This document shows positions 1 to 6,119 of a DNA stretch of 35,042 nucleotides, piece after piece; position 1 is the first letter of the stretch; each line of letters starts with the position of its first letter. A model generated the notes under the pieces. The model made no database searches, was not told the DNA's origin, and saw only the letters and a list, made by a program, of their open reading frames with translations. The DNA is from Pseudanabaena sp. M085S1SP2A07QC. Its GTDB lineage: Bacteria > Cyanobacteriota > Cyanobacteriia > Pseudanabaenales > Pseudanabaenaceae. A program made the position numbers and the translations under genes. The stretch covers positions 1 to 35,042 of the forward strand of contig JADBWK010000172.1 in the NCBI GenBank assembly GCA_020404895.1, given 5' to 3'.

Positions 1-1
1 T

Positions 2-121
2 ATCTTGGATTTTCTGACGCAATCTTGTCTGGCGGCTCGACTAGGGATGCCGCATCCTTCCCTAATTCCTGCTGCTGACGATATCCCTAACCCAAACCCT
101 ACAACACTCATTCTCTTGTAG
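2..121 (+). CDS. C-terminal end of a probable transposase (5' end outside window)
   Basis: An open frame enters from the left edge and runs 39 codons to a TAG at 119-121. It ends in PNPNPTTLILL and contains FLTQSCLAARLGMPHPSL, which reads like an ordinary globular protein end. Immediately after the stop comes ggctattggacacttac, a plausible terminal inverted repeat of an insertion sequence, and at about position 137 the neighbouring minus-strand gene resumes. The IS family cannot be named from 39 residues. The transposase identity is inferred from the position between a gene and its break. The opposite strand is also open here, but its residues in this part are Cys-rich and do not look like protein. 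Confidence 0.35.
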   Translation: MLDFLTQSCLAARLGMPHPSLIPAADDIPNPNPTTLILL

Positions 122-138
122 GCTATTGGACACTTACA
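122..138. mobile_element. Putative right terminus of the insertion sequence
   Basis: The 17 bases after the transposase-like stop read, on the minus strand, as GTAAGTGTCCAATAGCC. They coincide with the point where the minus-strand protein stops resembling its family (after DPVVK, where a Trp-Tyr-Ser would be expected). The matching left terminus would lie outside the window. Confidence 0.3.
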
Positions 139-324
139 TTTCACAACTGGATCTTTGCATCTGAGTGGTGGGCATAGATCGCAACGTAAAAAGCCGTCGT
201 ATTGTTTTGAGGTTTCTACTAAGTTATAGTGCCATCGTTTAAAAGCGAAGTCTCGACCTTTAGGGACTATATGTTCTGTAACCAGACTGGAATAAAAAAG
301 TTCTTCTAAAGGCGGATTTGGCAT
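139..324 (-). pseudogene. 5' part of an ABM-like (dimeric ferredoxin-fold) protein, cut by an IS
   Basis: The minus-strand frame opens with ATG at 324 (an in-frame GTG at 351 is an alternative). It encodes about 62 residues, with WHYNLVETSKQYDGFLRCDL followed by PPLRCKDPVVK. The pattern of a Trp-His helix, a Gly-Phe-Leu-Arg strand and a basic tail before an expected WYS strand resembles antibiotic-biosynthesis-monooxygenase domains. The frame stays open to the window edge, but from about 138 the residues (CKCPIAYKRM...) no longer fit and the opposite strand codes instead. I read this as a gene broken by an IS. The family call is by eye. Confidence 0.4.
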
Positions 325-373
325 ATTTTTTGAACAGTTGCTTTTCCTCACTCATCAATCATTGACTGATACC

Positions 374-406
374 AAATCAAGAAATGGCTAAGCCATTTCT
401 TGATTT
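374..406. repeat. Perfect palindrome, 16-bp arms
   Basis: The arms AATCAAGAAATGGCT and AGCCATTTCTTGATT, extended by one outer A-T pair, meet around a single A at 390. It lies in the gap between the broken ABM-like gene and crr6, so it can terminate crr6 transcripts on the minus strand. It belongs to the dispersed palindrome family described in the findings. Confidence 0.8.
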
Positions 407-571
407 TAAAACCTTTGCTGGATATAGCTTTTAACTCACGAAAGTGTAAAAACACTGTCGTGCATTGGTATGACTAGTGACAATATTTATAGTTACTTAT
501 TTTCCGTAGAGATTCAATTTCTCTATAAAGCACCACAAGTAATGTTTGTATTTCTTGTCTACTCATCAGTT

Positions 572-1054
572 TTACAAAAGGTTAAAGAAAGCCGAATCTA
601 TTTCGTAGCCTAAACTTTGAGTCATTTGCTGCAACTTGGCGGTGCTTTCAATACCGCGTGACTTGAGCCATATAGAAATGGTGAATACCTTCTGCATCAC
701 AAAAAGCTCCAAGGACTCAGGATTGTATTGCAACACATAGCCATCACCTTCGCGCTTAAACTGGTGGGGAACTAGCATCGCCGCATAGCGGCTGAGTTCT
801 GCACGCCAATCGAGGAGATAGCTAAACCAAGGATAGGTCGCATCGAGACGCACAAACCAAAGACGAACTTCCGAGATCTCTGATAGTTCACGAGGATCAC
901 CATCTTCTTTGTTCCATACTAGCTCGATTTGAAATTGGCGATCGCCTTCAGGTGTTGCATCCCAATTTGCTAATAACTTCTCGATCGCAATTTTGGCAGG
1001 AGTAATATCCAGCGACTCAATACAGGCTTGGTTGACGTAGATGATAGTAGACAT
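572..1054 (-). CDS. crr6: CRR6 family NDH-1 assembly factor
   Basis: This 160-residue protein matches the CRR6 (chlororespiratory reduction 6, DUF1817) family in length and in its core: EVRLWFVRLDATYPW, LLDWRAELSRYAAMLVPHQ and FVMQKVF. In Arabidopsis chloroplasts, and in Synechocystis (Slr1097), CRR6 is a soluble factor needed to assemble the hydrophilic NdhI-containing arm of the NDH-1 complex, which serves cyclic electron flow and CO2 uptake. There is no signal peptide or membrane segment, consistent with a cytoplasmic role. It lies 50 bp downstream of the J-domain gene on the same strand, but a GC-rich hairpin at 1075-1101 separates them, so it may have its own promoter. Confidence 0.85.
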   Translation of the reverse strand: MSTIIYVNQACIESLDITPAKIAIEKLLANWDATPEGDRQFQIELVWNKEDGDPRELSEISEVRLWFVRLDATYPWFSYLLDWRAELSRYAAMLVPHQFKREGDGYVLQYNPESLELFVMQKVFTISIWLKSRGIESTAKLQQMTQSLGYEIDSAFFNLL

Positions 1055-1074
1055 ATGTATTAGATAGAATTAAG

Positions 1075-1101
1075 TTAGGGCGGTGCAATGCGCCGCCCTA
1101 A
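1075..1101 (-). terminator. GC-rich hairpin after the dnaJ-like gene
   Basis: The arms TTAGGGCGG and CCGCCCTAA surround TGCAATGCG, whose GC..GC ends also pair. It lies 3 bp past the stop of the J-domain gene and 20 bp before the crr6 start. The apex GCAATGC is almost the same as that of the hairpin at 17079-17109. Confidence 0.65.
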
Positions 1102-1104
1102 TGT

Positions 1105-2076
1105 TTATTTTTTCGGTAAGTTTTCGCGAGGATCGAAGGATTGGATTTCTAGCAACTGCTCGTATAACTCGCGTTCCCGTTTGCTGGGAGTTTTGGGAAC
1201 CACGATCTGGACTTCTACATACTGATCGCCAAAGGTTCTCGCGTCTTTAGGGAAACCTTTGCCAGAAAGGCGCAACTGTTGTCCAGACTTCACCGCAGGT
1301 GGAATAGTTAGCTTTACAAGCCCGCTTAAAGTGGGAACTTCCACCTGAACACCAAGTACCGATTCACTCGGTGAAATTGGTAATTGACAGCGAATATCGG
1401 AACCTTCAAGCGTAAAGAATGTGTGGGGCTTGAGTGTGATTTTGAGATATAGATCACCACCCGATGCCCCTTGCCCCTTGAGCCTGATTCTTTGACCTGA
1501 AAGCACACCTGCTGGCATATTTACTTCCAGCGATCGCCCATCTTCGAGGCGAATACGTTCGCGTCCTCCAACATAGGCTCGTTCGAGAGGCAACTCTAAT
1601 AAAGCCTCAGAATCACGGCGTGGTGTAGGGCGTGGAGGAGCTTGTGTAGTAGTGCGATAGGACGACGCGCCGCCAGTGTCTTGGGCACGCTCATTAGTGC
1701 GAAACTTGCCTAATAATTGATCAACGAATTCTTGGAAGTCATTGTATTGGCTAAAGTCAACATCGCCAGAGTAGCCACCACGCTCAAAGTCTGGCGTATA
1801 TTGCTCTCGTGATGTAGGTGGTCGGCTACCTGCACCTTGAAATCCGCCTTGCTTCCAGTATTGTCCAAAACGATCATATTGCTGACGTTTGGTGGTATCA
1901 GACAAGACTTCGTAGGCTTCGCCAATATCTTTGAATCGCTCTTCAGCAGCCTTGTCATTTGGATTCAGGTCGGGATGATATTTCCGCGCTAACCTGCGAT
2001 AGGAGCGCTTAATTTCGTCAGCCGTGGCTGTCTTCGGTACACCGAGGATTTCATAATAGTTGCGAAAGTTTTGCAT
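1105..2076 (-). CDS. DnaJ-type (J-domain) co-chaperone without zinc finger
   Basis: This 323-residue protein has an N-terminal J domain (about residues 6-70) with the HPD triad at 34-36, which stimulates the ATPase of an Hsp70 (DnaK). A Gly/Ser/Arg-rich linker follows (about 75-155), then a DnaJ C-terminal substrate-binding region (about 160-310), including [19 protein letters not shown] and LRLSGKGFP. The four CxxCxGxG zinc repeats of type I DnaJ are absent, which makes it a type II (DnaJB/CbpA-like) protein. Cyanobacteria carry several such paralogues, so no specific symbol is given. The start [13 protein letters not shown] fits the family. Confidence 0.9.
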   Translation of the reverse strand: MQNFRNYYEILGVPKTATADEIKRSYRRLARKYHPDLNPNDKAAEERFKDIGEAYEVLSDTTKRQQYDRFGQYWKQGGFQGAGSRPPTSREQYTPDFERGGYSGDVDFSQYNDFQEFVDQLLGKFRTNERAQDTGGASSYRTTTQAPPRPTPRRDSEALLELPLERAYVGGRERIRLEDGRSLEVNMPAGVLSGQRIRLKGQGASGGDLYLKITLKPHTFFTLEGSDIRCQLPISPSESVLGVQVEVPTLSGLVKLTIPPAVKSGQQLRLSGKGFPKDARTFGDQYVEVQIVVPKTPSKRERELYEQLLEIQSFDPRENLPKK

Positions 2077-2159
2077 ATTTCCCGAACTGCAAACAAGGAG
2101 ATAACTTAGCTTACCTTATCGTTGCTTTTGGAAACGCCATGGGGGGCAGCCCTAAGAAC

Positions 2160-3425
2160 TTAGATCCAGCTAGTTAACCACATTAGCACGGGCAAATAAC
2201 CTGAGGAGATCGGTAAACCGATATAAATTGGCAACCAAAATATAAAAGCGATCGTAATAGTTGCCACAATCCCAGAACCTAGCCTCCTCAATTCGGGTAA
2301 TGGCGATCGCCACATTAGCGATACTAACAAGGCAAGAGTTGCAAAAGCAAAAACTGACGCTGGCATATAGTGATACAAAAATATGCAGCGTTTGCTTAGG
2401 CTCCAAGGTAACCAATGGGCTAGAAAACTCGTGATTACATACAAGGTCAACCAGAATAATGTTGATGGCGACTTAGAGCTGTATTCAAGATTTATTTGCG
2501 TGATTAGCTTGGGCGGGAACCTTATCTTTGAAGCAACTAAGAAAGATAGCCCGAGCAGTAATGAGATCGCACTGAGCCAATACAACAATGGGTTACCCAT
2601 TGCGTGAACAAATTGAACCATGCTATTGGGACGCATCTCAAAAAAATAGGCAACTGGTCGAATTAATAAAACCCAACTCCACCAAGGTGAACAATAGGGA
2701 TGGATCGGTTCGGTTTTGCCAACACCTAAGTTTTGATGAAAGCCAAGGATCTGGCGATGTAGCTCCCAAATATCGCGTTCGGGATTAATCAGTAAGTGCG
2801 GAATCCACTCCACAAAATAAAAGGCGATCGGTAAAATGATTAGACCAATTAAGATTTGAAATACATTTAAAGTCTGGCGATAACGCGACCATGCATATCC
2901 CATGAGCGCTATTAGCCCGACCACATAAGCCAAGCCTGTCCACTTTACGCTGATTGATGCACCTAACATTAAGCCCGTAGCAAGTACCCAAAACCATCTT
3001 TGTCGCGATCGCTTCAGTGCTAGCACTATACATAGGTGACTTAGCATCCCGAAAAGCAAAATATAAATATTGATCAAGCCAAACCTTGACTCCACCAATA
3101 ACAATCCATCCATGGCAATAAACCATCCCGCTAGCCAGGACCAACCTCGGCGATCGCTCAACTGCCAGAACAACTCATAGGTAATTAAGGGCAGTAATGA
3201 ACCAGCCAGTGCTGTCATACAGCGATAACCAAAAGGCGCATAACCAAAAATCTTGATACCTATGGCAATGATGTATTTGGCTAAGGGAGGATGTGCGTCG
3301 AAGAGCGTCTCGCCGCGCAAATAGTTTTGAGCAAACTTAGGATAATAAACTTCGTCAAAAACGACATCCGCCGTGCCATCCAAATTCCAAAAGCGCGTGG
3401 CAAAAGCAACCAAAGCGATCGCCAT
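2160..3425 (-). CDS. PMT-family (GT39-like) lipid-linked glycosyltransferase
   Basis: This polytopic membrane protein of 421 residues from the first ATG has an early acidic loop, VVFDEVYYPKFAQNY (Asp24-Glu25), followed by FDAHPPLAKY. These are hallmarks of dolichyl/undecaprenyl-phosphate-mannose protein mannosyltransferases, which move a sugar from a lipid carrier to a protein or glycan on the outer face of the membrane. Many hydrophobic segments follow, and WWSWVLLIRP.AYFFEMR resembles the conserved mid-protein loop. The frame is open for a further 34 codons upstream without ATG, GTG or TTG, and the upstream residues look protein-like. A strong GGAGGG lies at 3503-3508, just before an in-frame ATA at 3497. 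The true start is therefore uncertain. Confidence 0.8.
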   Translation of the reverse strand: MAIALVAFATRFWNLDGTADVVFDEVYYPKFAQNYLRGETLFDAHPPLAKYIIAIGIKIFGYAPFGYRCMTALAGSLLPLITYELFWQLSDRRGWSWLAGWFIAMDGLLLVESRFGLINIYILLFGMLSHLCIVLALKRSRQRWFWVLATGLMLGASISVKWTGLAYVVGLIALMGYAWSRYRQTLNVFQILIGLIILPIAFYFVEWIPHLLINPERDIWELHRQILGFHQNLGVGKTEPIHPYCSPWWSWVLLIRPVAYFFEMRPNSMVQFVHAMGNPLLYWLSAISLLLGLSFLVASKIRFPPKLITQINLEYSSKSPSTLFWLTLYVITSFLAHWLPWSLSKRCIFLYHYMPASVFAFATLALLVSLMWRSPLPELRRLGSGIVATITIAFIFWLPIYIGLPISSGYLPVLMWLTSWI

Positions 3426-3502
3426 TACACCGAAGACTGGATGTTCTGATAGCCAAATAATGCGATCGGAAAAACGAGCAATTGGAGTACTGATTATTTT
3501 AT

Positions 3503-3508
3503 CCCTCC
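3503..3508 (-). promoter_or_regulatory. Strong Shine-Dalgarno GGAGGG far from any ATG
   Basis: GGAGGG on the minus strand lies 5 bases before an in-frame ATA codon (3497-3495) of the glycosyltransferase frame, and about 77 bases upstream of the first ATG. The annotated ATG has no comparable site. A short ATG frame of 10 codons ending in TAA also overlaps this element. Confidence 0.4.
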
Positions 3509-3557
3509 AATTGCCTATGTACTGTTCTCATCTAAAAACACTGAATATATAGACAGT

Positions 3558-3598
3558 AATTTTAACAAAGCCTTTCTTTGCAGGGCTTTATTAAAATT
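3558..3598 (-). terminator. Hairpin terminator at the end of the DsbA-like gene
   Basis: The arms AATTTTAA.AAAGCC and GGCTTT.TTAAAATT (one mismatch) flank a loop around tttctttgcag. The structure overlaps the stop codon of the DsbA-like gene. Its A/T-rich outer stem suits termination in either direction. Confidence 0.6.
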
Positions 3599-4358
3599 AT
3601 TTACCCGCTTTAATTTGGGCAACTAAAGATTCCAAATCCTTAATTTCAGGCACACCAGAGAAAAATACTCCATTTACCACAAATGAAGGTGTACCACGTA
3701 CTCCCAAAGACTTACCAAGTTCAAAATCTTTCTTGATAGCTGCTTTCGCTTCTTCGCTCTTGCGATCGCGATTAAAGCGATCGACATCAAGTTTCAAAGT
3801 ATTTGCAAGTTCTAGATAAAACTCTTCACCAAGTTTGCCCTGCTGTTCAAATAAAGCATTATGGTATTCCCAAAACTTGCTCTGCTGGAAAGCAGCCCAA
3901 GCCGCGAGAGCTGCAGGTTCAGCCTGTTGATGAATCTCCTTCAGGGGAAAATGCTTAAACACCAAAGTGACATCATTCTGATTTTTTGCCATGAATTCCT
4001 TCACCACAGCATACCCTCTTGCACAGAAAGGACATTCAAAATCTGAGAACTCCGCCATAATAATTTTTTGACTTGCCGAACCTGCAACTGGAGAATTGCG
4101 GAGTAGCAAGCGAGGTTCTTGGCGAATTTGTGATAACACCTTATCGCGCAACTGCTCTTCTTGTTGAGCCTGAGATCTCTGATAGGACTGCACTGAGTCT
4201 AAAATCACCTGCGGATTTTTACGGATGATTTCTAAGACTTTAGTTTCAAATTGAGCATCAGATAGCTGAGCGTTTGCTGATTGTCCAGTAGAAGCACAAC
4301 TAGTAATTATCAGTAAGAGTGCAACTAAAACTGAGAGCAGGTATGGTTGGAGTCGCAT
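3597..4358 (-). CDS. DsbA/Com1-like thiol oxidoreductase, predicted lipoprotein
   Basis: This 253-residue protein begins with a lipoprotein signal peptide (hydrophobic residues 7-19, lipobox ITSC with Cys21). A Gln-rich helical spacer of about 70 residues follows (30-85), then a thioredoxin-fold DsbA domain. The active site is CPFC at 109-112 in FSDFECPFCARGY, and the cis-proline loop is GVRGTPSFVVNG. The family exchanges disulfides in exported proteins, here anchored by lipid in the periplasm or thylakoid lumen. The helical spacer before the Trx fold resembles DsbA proteins of the Com1/BdbD type. Whether it oxidises or isomerises cannot be read from the sequence. Confidence 0.88.
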   Translation of the reverse strand: MRLQPYLLSVLVALLLIITSCASTGQSANAQLSDAQFETKVLEIIRKNPQVILDSVQSYQRSQAQQEEQLRDKVLSQIRQEPRLLLRNSPVAGSASQKIIMAEFSDFECPFCARGYAVVKEFMAKNQNDVTLVFKHFPLKEIHQQAEPAALAAWAAFQQSKFWEYHNALFEQQGKLGEEFYLELANTLKLDVDRFNRDRKSEEAKAAIKKDFELGKSLGVRGTPSFVVNGVFFSGVPEIKDLESLVAQIKAGK

Positions 4359-4417
4359 TACAAAAACATCCCAAATTGAAGGCAGAATTCTTTTCGTATT
4401 AAGTCTACACGATCTCT

Positions 4418-4482
4418 AATCAAAACCGATTTTGGTATTTCTAGCGTCTTTGGCACTGGAAACACTAAAATCGGTTTTGATT
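4418..4482. repeat. Long quasi-palindrome
   Basis: Perfect 16-bp outer arms, AATCAAAACCGATTTT and AAAATCGGTTTTGATT, enclose 33 bases that themselves still pair at about 10 of 15 positions around a TTT centre. This looks like a member of the palindrome family whose inner stem has begun to decay. Confidence 0.75.
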
Positions 4483-4510
4483 CAGAATTACTACATTTTT
4501 TATAATTTAT

Positions 4511-4621
4511 TTATAATTTAATGGCTATGCGATTTACAATACTAACGATGGGCTCTGCAAATGCAGCACTGGGAATTAATGCTAAAAACAGAACTGCTAC
4601 AAGGTGAAAAGTTGATTTCAT
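4511..4621 (-). CDS. Tiny secreted peptide candidate (36 aa)
   Basis: An ATG at 4621 opens a 36-codon frame. Its first 22 residues, MKSTFHLVAVLFLALIPSAA followed by FA, form a textbook Sec signal peptide with an A-F-A cleavage site. The predicted mature part is only 14 residues, EPIVSIVNRIAIKL. No clear Shine-Dalgarno precedes it. It sits in the 364-bp gap between two divergent genes. The signal-peptide quality is the only argument for it, and it could be the remnant of a longer secreted protein. I recognise no family. Confidence 0.3.
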   Translation of the reverse strand: MKSTFHLVAVLFLALIPSAAFAEPIVSIVNRIAIKL

Positions 4622-4722
4622 TTTGCGGCGTTGGCTAAGGAATTAAAATGAGGCGTAATGACATTGCTTAAAGAAACGCTATCTTTAAAATATATAGCTA
4701 TCGCAATCTCAAATATAACCCT

Positions 4723-5541
4723 ATGAATCAAAACACTTACCAAATCCTGAGTCAAACCCAACGGCAGCGTGTTGGCGATGGCGCGATCGCCTCAATTCTT
4801 GAAGGTTGTGAATCTGCGCAACGTAAACTAATTTTAGTACTACCCCAATTAGGCGATTTTGACAGCCTTGAATATATTTGGTGGATACAAAGAGAAATAG
4901 ATCGCATTAAATCAGAGGGAATTGCCGTTCGCGCTATTGGTATTGGCGATCGCCAGTCGGGAGAATATTTTTGTAAATTTACAGGCTTCGATAAAAATTG
5001 GTTGTTTGTCGATCCTACAGGTGAATTACATCGTCAATTAAATCTCTATTCAGGGTTAACCACTAAATTCCCTCTCCTTTCATCAGGACAGAGCGCTTGG
5101 GTGAATCTGATGTTGATGTGCGCAGGGATTGGCAGCCAAGGGACATTAGCCGAAGTATTTCGTGGCTACCGAGGCGATCGCAATGCGCCACAACTAATCG
5201 GTGATGAAGAAATTATCAAAGCCGCTCCATTACCACCATTAAAGGGTTCTTTCTTTAAATGGGCTGGTGGTAGTGGATTTCAACGACCTTTTGAACTCGC
5301 AACATTGCGACTGCGAAATATGGCTGAGGTTTTAGGCAATTGGACAGCCTATGTTCCAGATGCATCGCACATGACACAGCGCGGTGGCACTTTTCTGTTT
5401 GATGCTGAGAAAAAATTAACCTACGAACATCGCGATCGCGGCATCTTAGGATTTTCTGCTAATCCCAGCTATCCATTGTCGTTTTTATTTGCAGATCAAT
5501 TTTCTGAACAATCATCTACGCAAAAAGCAACCTCTCCTTAA
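4723..5541 (+). CDS. Peroxiredoxin-like (AhpC/TSA superfamily) protein
   Basis: This 272-residue cytoplasmic protein resembles the cyanobacterial AhpC/TSA-like family (PRXL2 type): LILVLPQLGDFDSLEYIWWI, then GIAVRAIGIGDRQSGEYFC, FVDPTGELHRQLNL and, near the end, YEHRDRGILGFSA. In classical peroxiredoxins the PxxxT(S)xxC loop supplies the peroxidatic Cys. Here the corresponding stretch (LPQLGDFDSLEY) has no Cys, so peroxidase activity of the standard type is doubtful and the function is open. Its TAA overlaps the stop codon of the convergent ComFB gene by two bases. Confidence 0.75.
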   Translation: MNQNTYQILSQTQRQRVGDGAIASILEGCESAQRKLILVLPQLGDFDSLEYIWWIQREIDRIKSEGIAVRAIGIGDRQSGEYFCKFTGFDKNWLFVDPTGELHRQLNLYSGLTTKFPLLSSGQSAWVNLMLMCAGIGSQGTLAEVFRGYRGDRNAPQLIGDEEIIKAAPLPPLKGSFFKWAGGSGFQRPFELATLRLRNMAEVLGNWTAYVPDASHMTQRGGTFLFDAEKKLTYEHRDRGILGFSANPSYPLSFLFADQFSEQSSTQKATSP

Positions 5542-6095
5542 ACTTTTTCCTCAAAGTCAGGGGCATAAGCTTGGAGTAGGTTGCTGAGCTGCGAAAGGAC
5601 AGAATCTTTATTGACAGAGCCAAAACTAAAGCGATCGGGGAAGAATTCTGGACGATCTAGATTGCGATCAATTGCTTCCTTGACTTGCTGTGCAATCAAA
5701 TGCTGTAGATCGGCAAGTGCTCTGTCCCGCTGATAATTTGCCCCTTGCTCAGTGGTGGCATACAACGGCGGTAATCGGTTAAGTGCATAGGCCGCAATAT
5801 CCCCCAAATCCAAAACTTTATTACTACTTGCTTCGATCTCAGCGACCCTTGCCACAGCTTCACTCAAAACCAATTCTTCCATGACGTTGATAAATTGTTT
5901 GCGAGGTACAGCAACAACTTCCCCCGTAAGCAATGCACCCATCAGACGATCAAGAGCCATATACTCTTCAACTGATAGCTCAAACGCGCTATCGCAAATC
6001 CGCCCCACTTCGGCTTCCATCGCAGGAGTTAGGTAGCCATCTTGTAAAGCCTGTTCGACAATCGACTCAATGCTGGTTTTTACTATCTTTTCCAC
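5538..6095 (-). CDS. comFB: ComFB-family protein (probable cyclic-dinucleotide receptor)
   Basis: This 185-residue protein has an N-terminal helical extension (1-65) and a ComFB domain at about 66-150, with the characteristic NVMEELVLSEAVARV, DLGDIAAYALNRLPPLYATT and AQQVKEAIDRN. Cyanobacterial ComFB proteins have been reported to bind c-di-GMP and/or c-di-AMP and to act in motility and competence signalling. It starts 24 bp after the stop of the GH57 gene on the same strand, so the two are probably co-transcribed. The N-terminal extension is not in the short Bacillus ComFB, but extended forms occur in cyanobacteria. Confidence 0.85.
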   Translation of the reverse strand: MEKIVKTSIESIVEQALQDGYLTPAMEAEVGRICDSAFELSVEEYMALDRLMGALLTGEVVAVPRKQFINVMEELVLSEAVARVAEIEASSNKVLDLGDIAAYALNRLPPLYATTEQGANYQRDRALADLQHLIAQQVKEAIDRNLDRPEFFPDRFSFGSVNKDSVLSQLSNLLQAYAPDFEEKV

Positions 6096-6119
6096 TGTTA
6101 TCTCTTTAATAAAGCAACA

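Larger units (their letters stand above)
4359..4722. other. Intergenic gap between divergent genes
   Basis: This 364-bp stretch holds the quasi-palindrome 4418-4482 and the small signal-peptide frame 4511-4621. The remainder is AT-rich (tataatttatttataattta at 4501-4520), with no further gene or RNA that I can support. It must contain the promoters for the DsbA-like gene and the peroxiredoxin-like gene. Confidence 0.5.

Noticed and set aside
4723-5541. Classical 2-Cys peroxiredoxin
   Set aside because: The loop that should hold the peroxidatic Cys has none, so only a peroxiredoxin-like fold is claimed.
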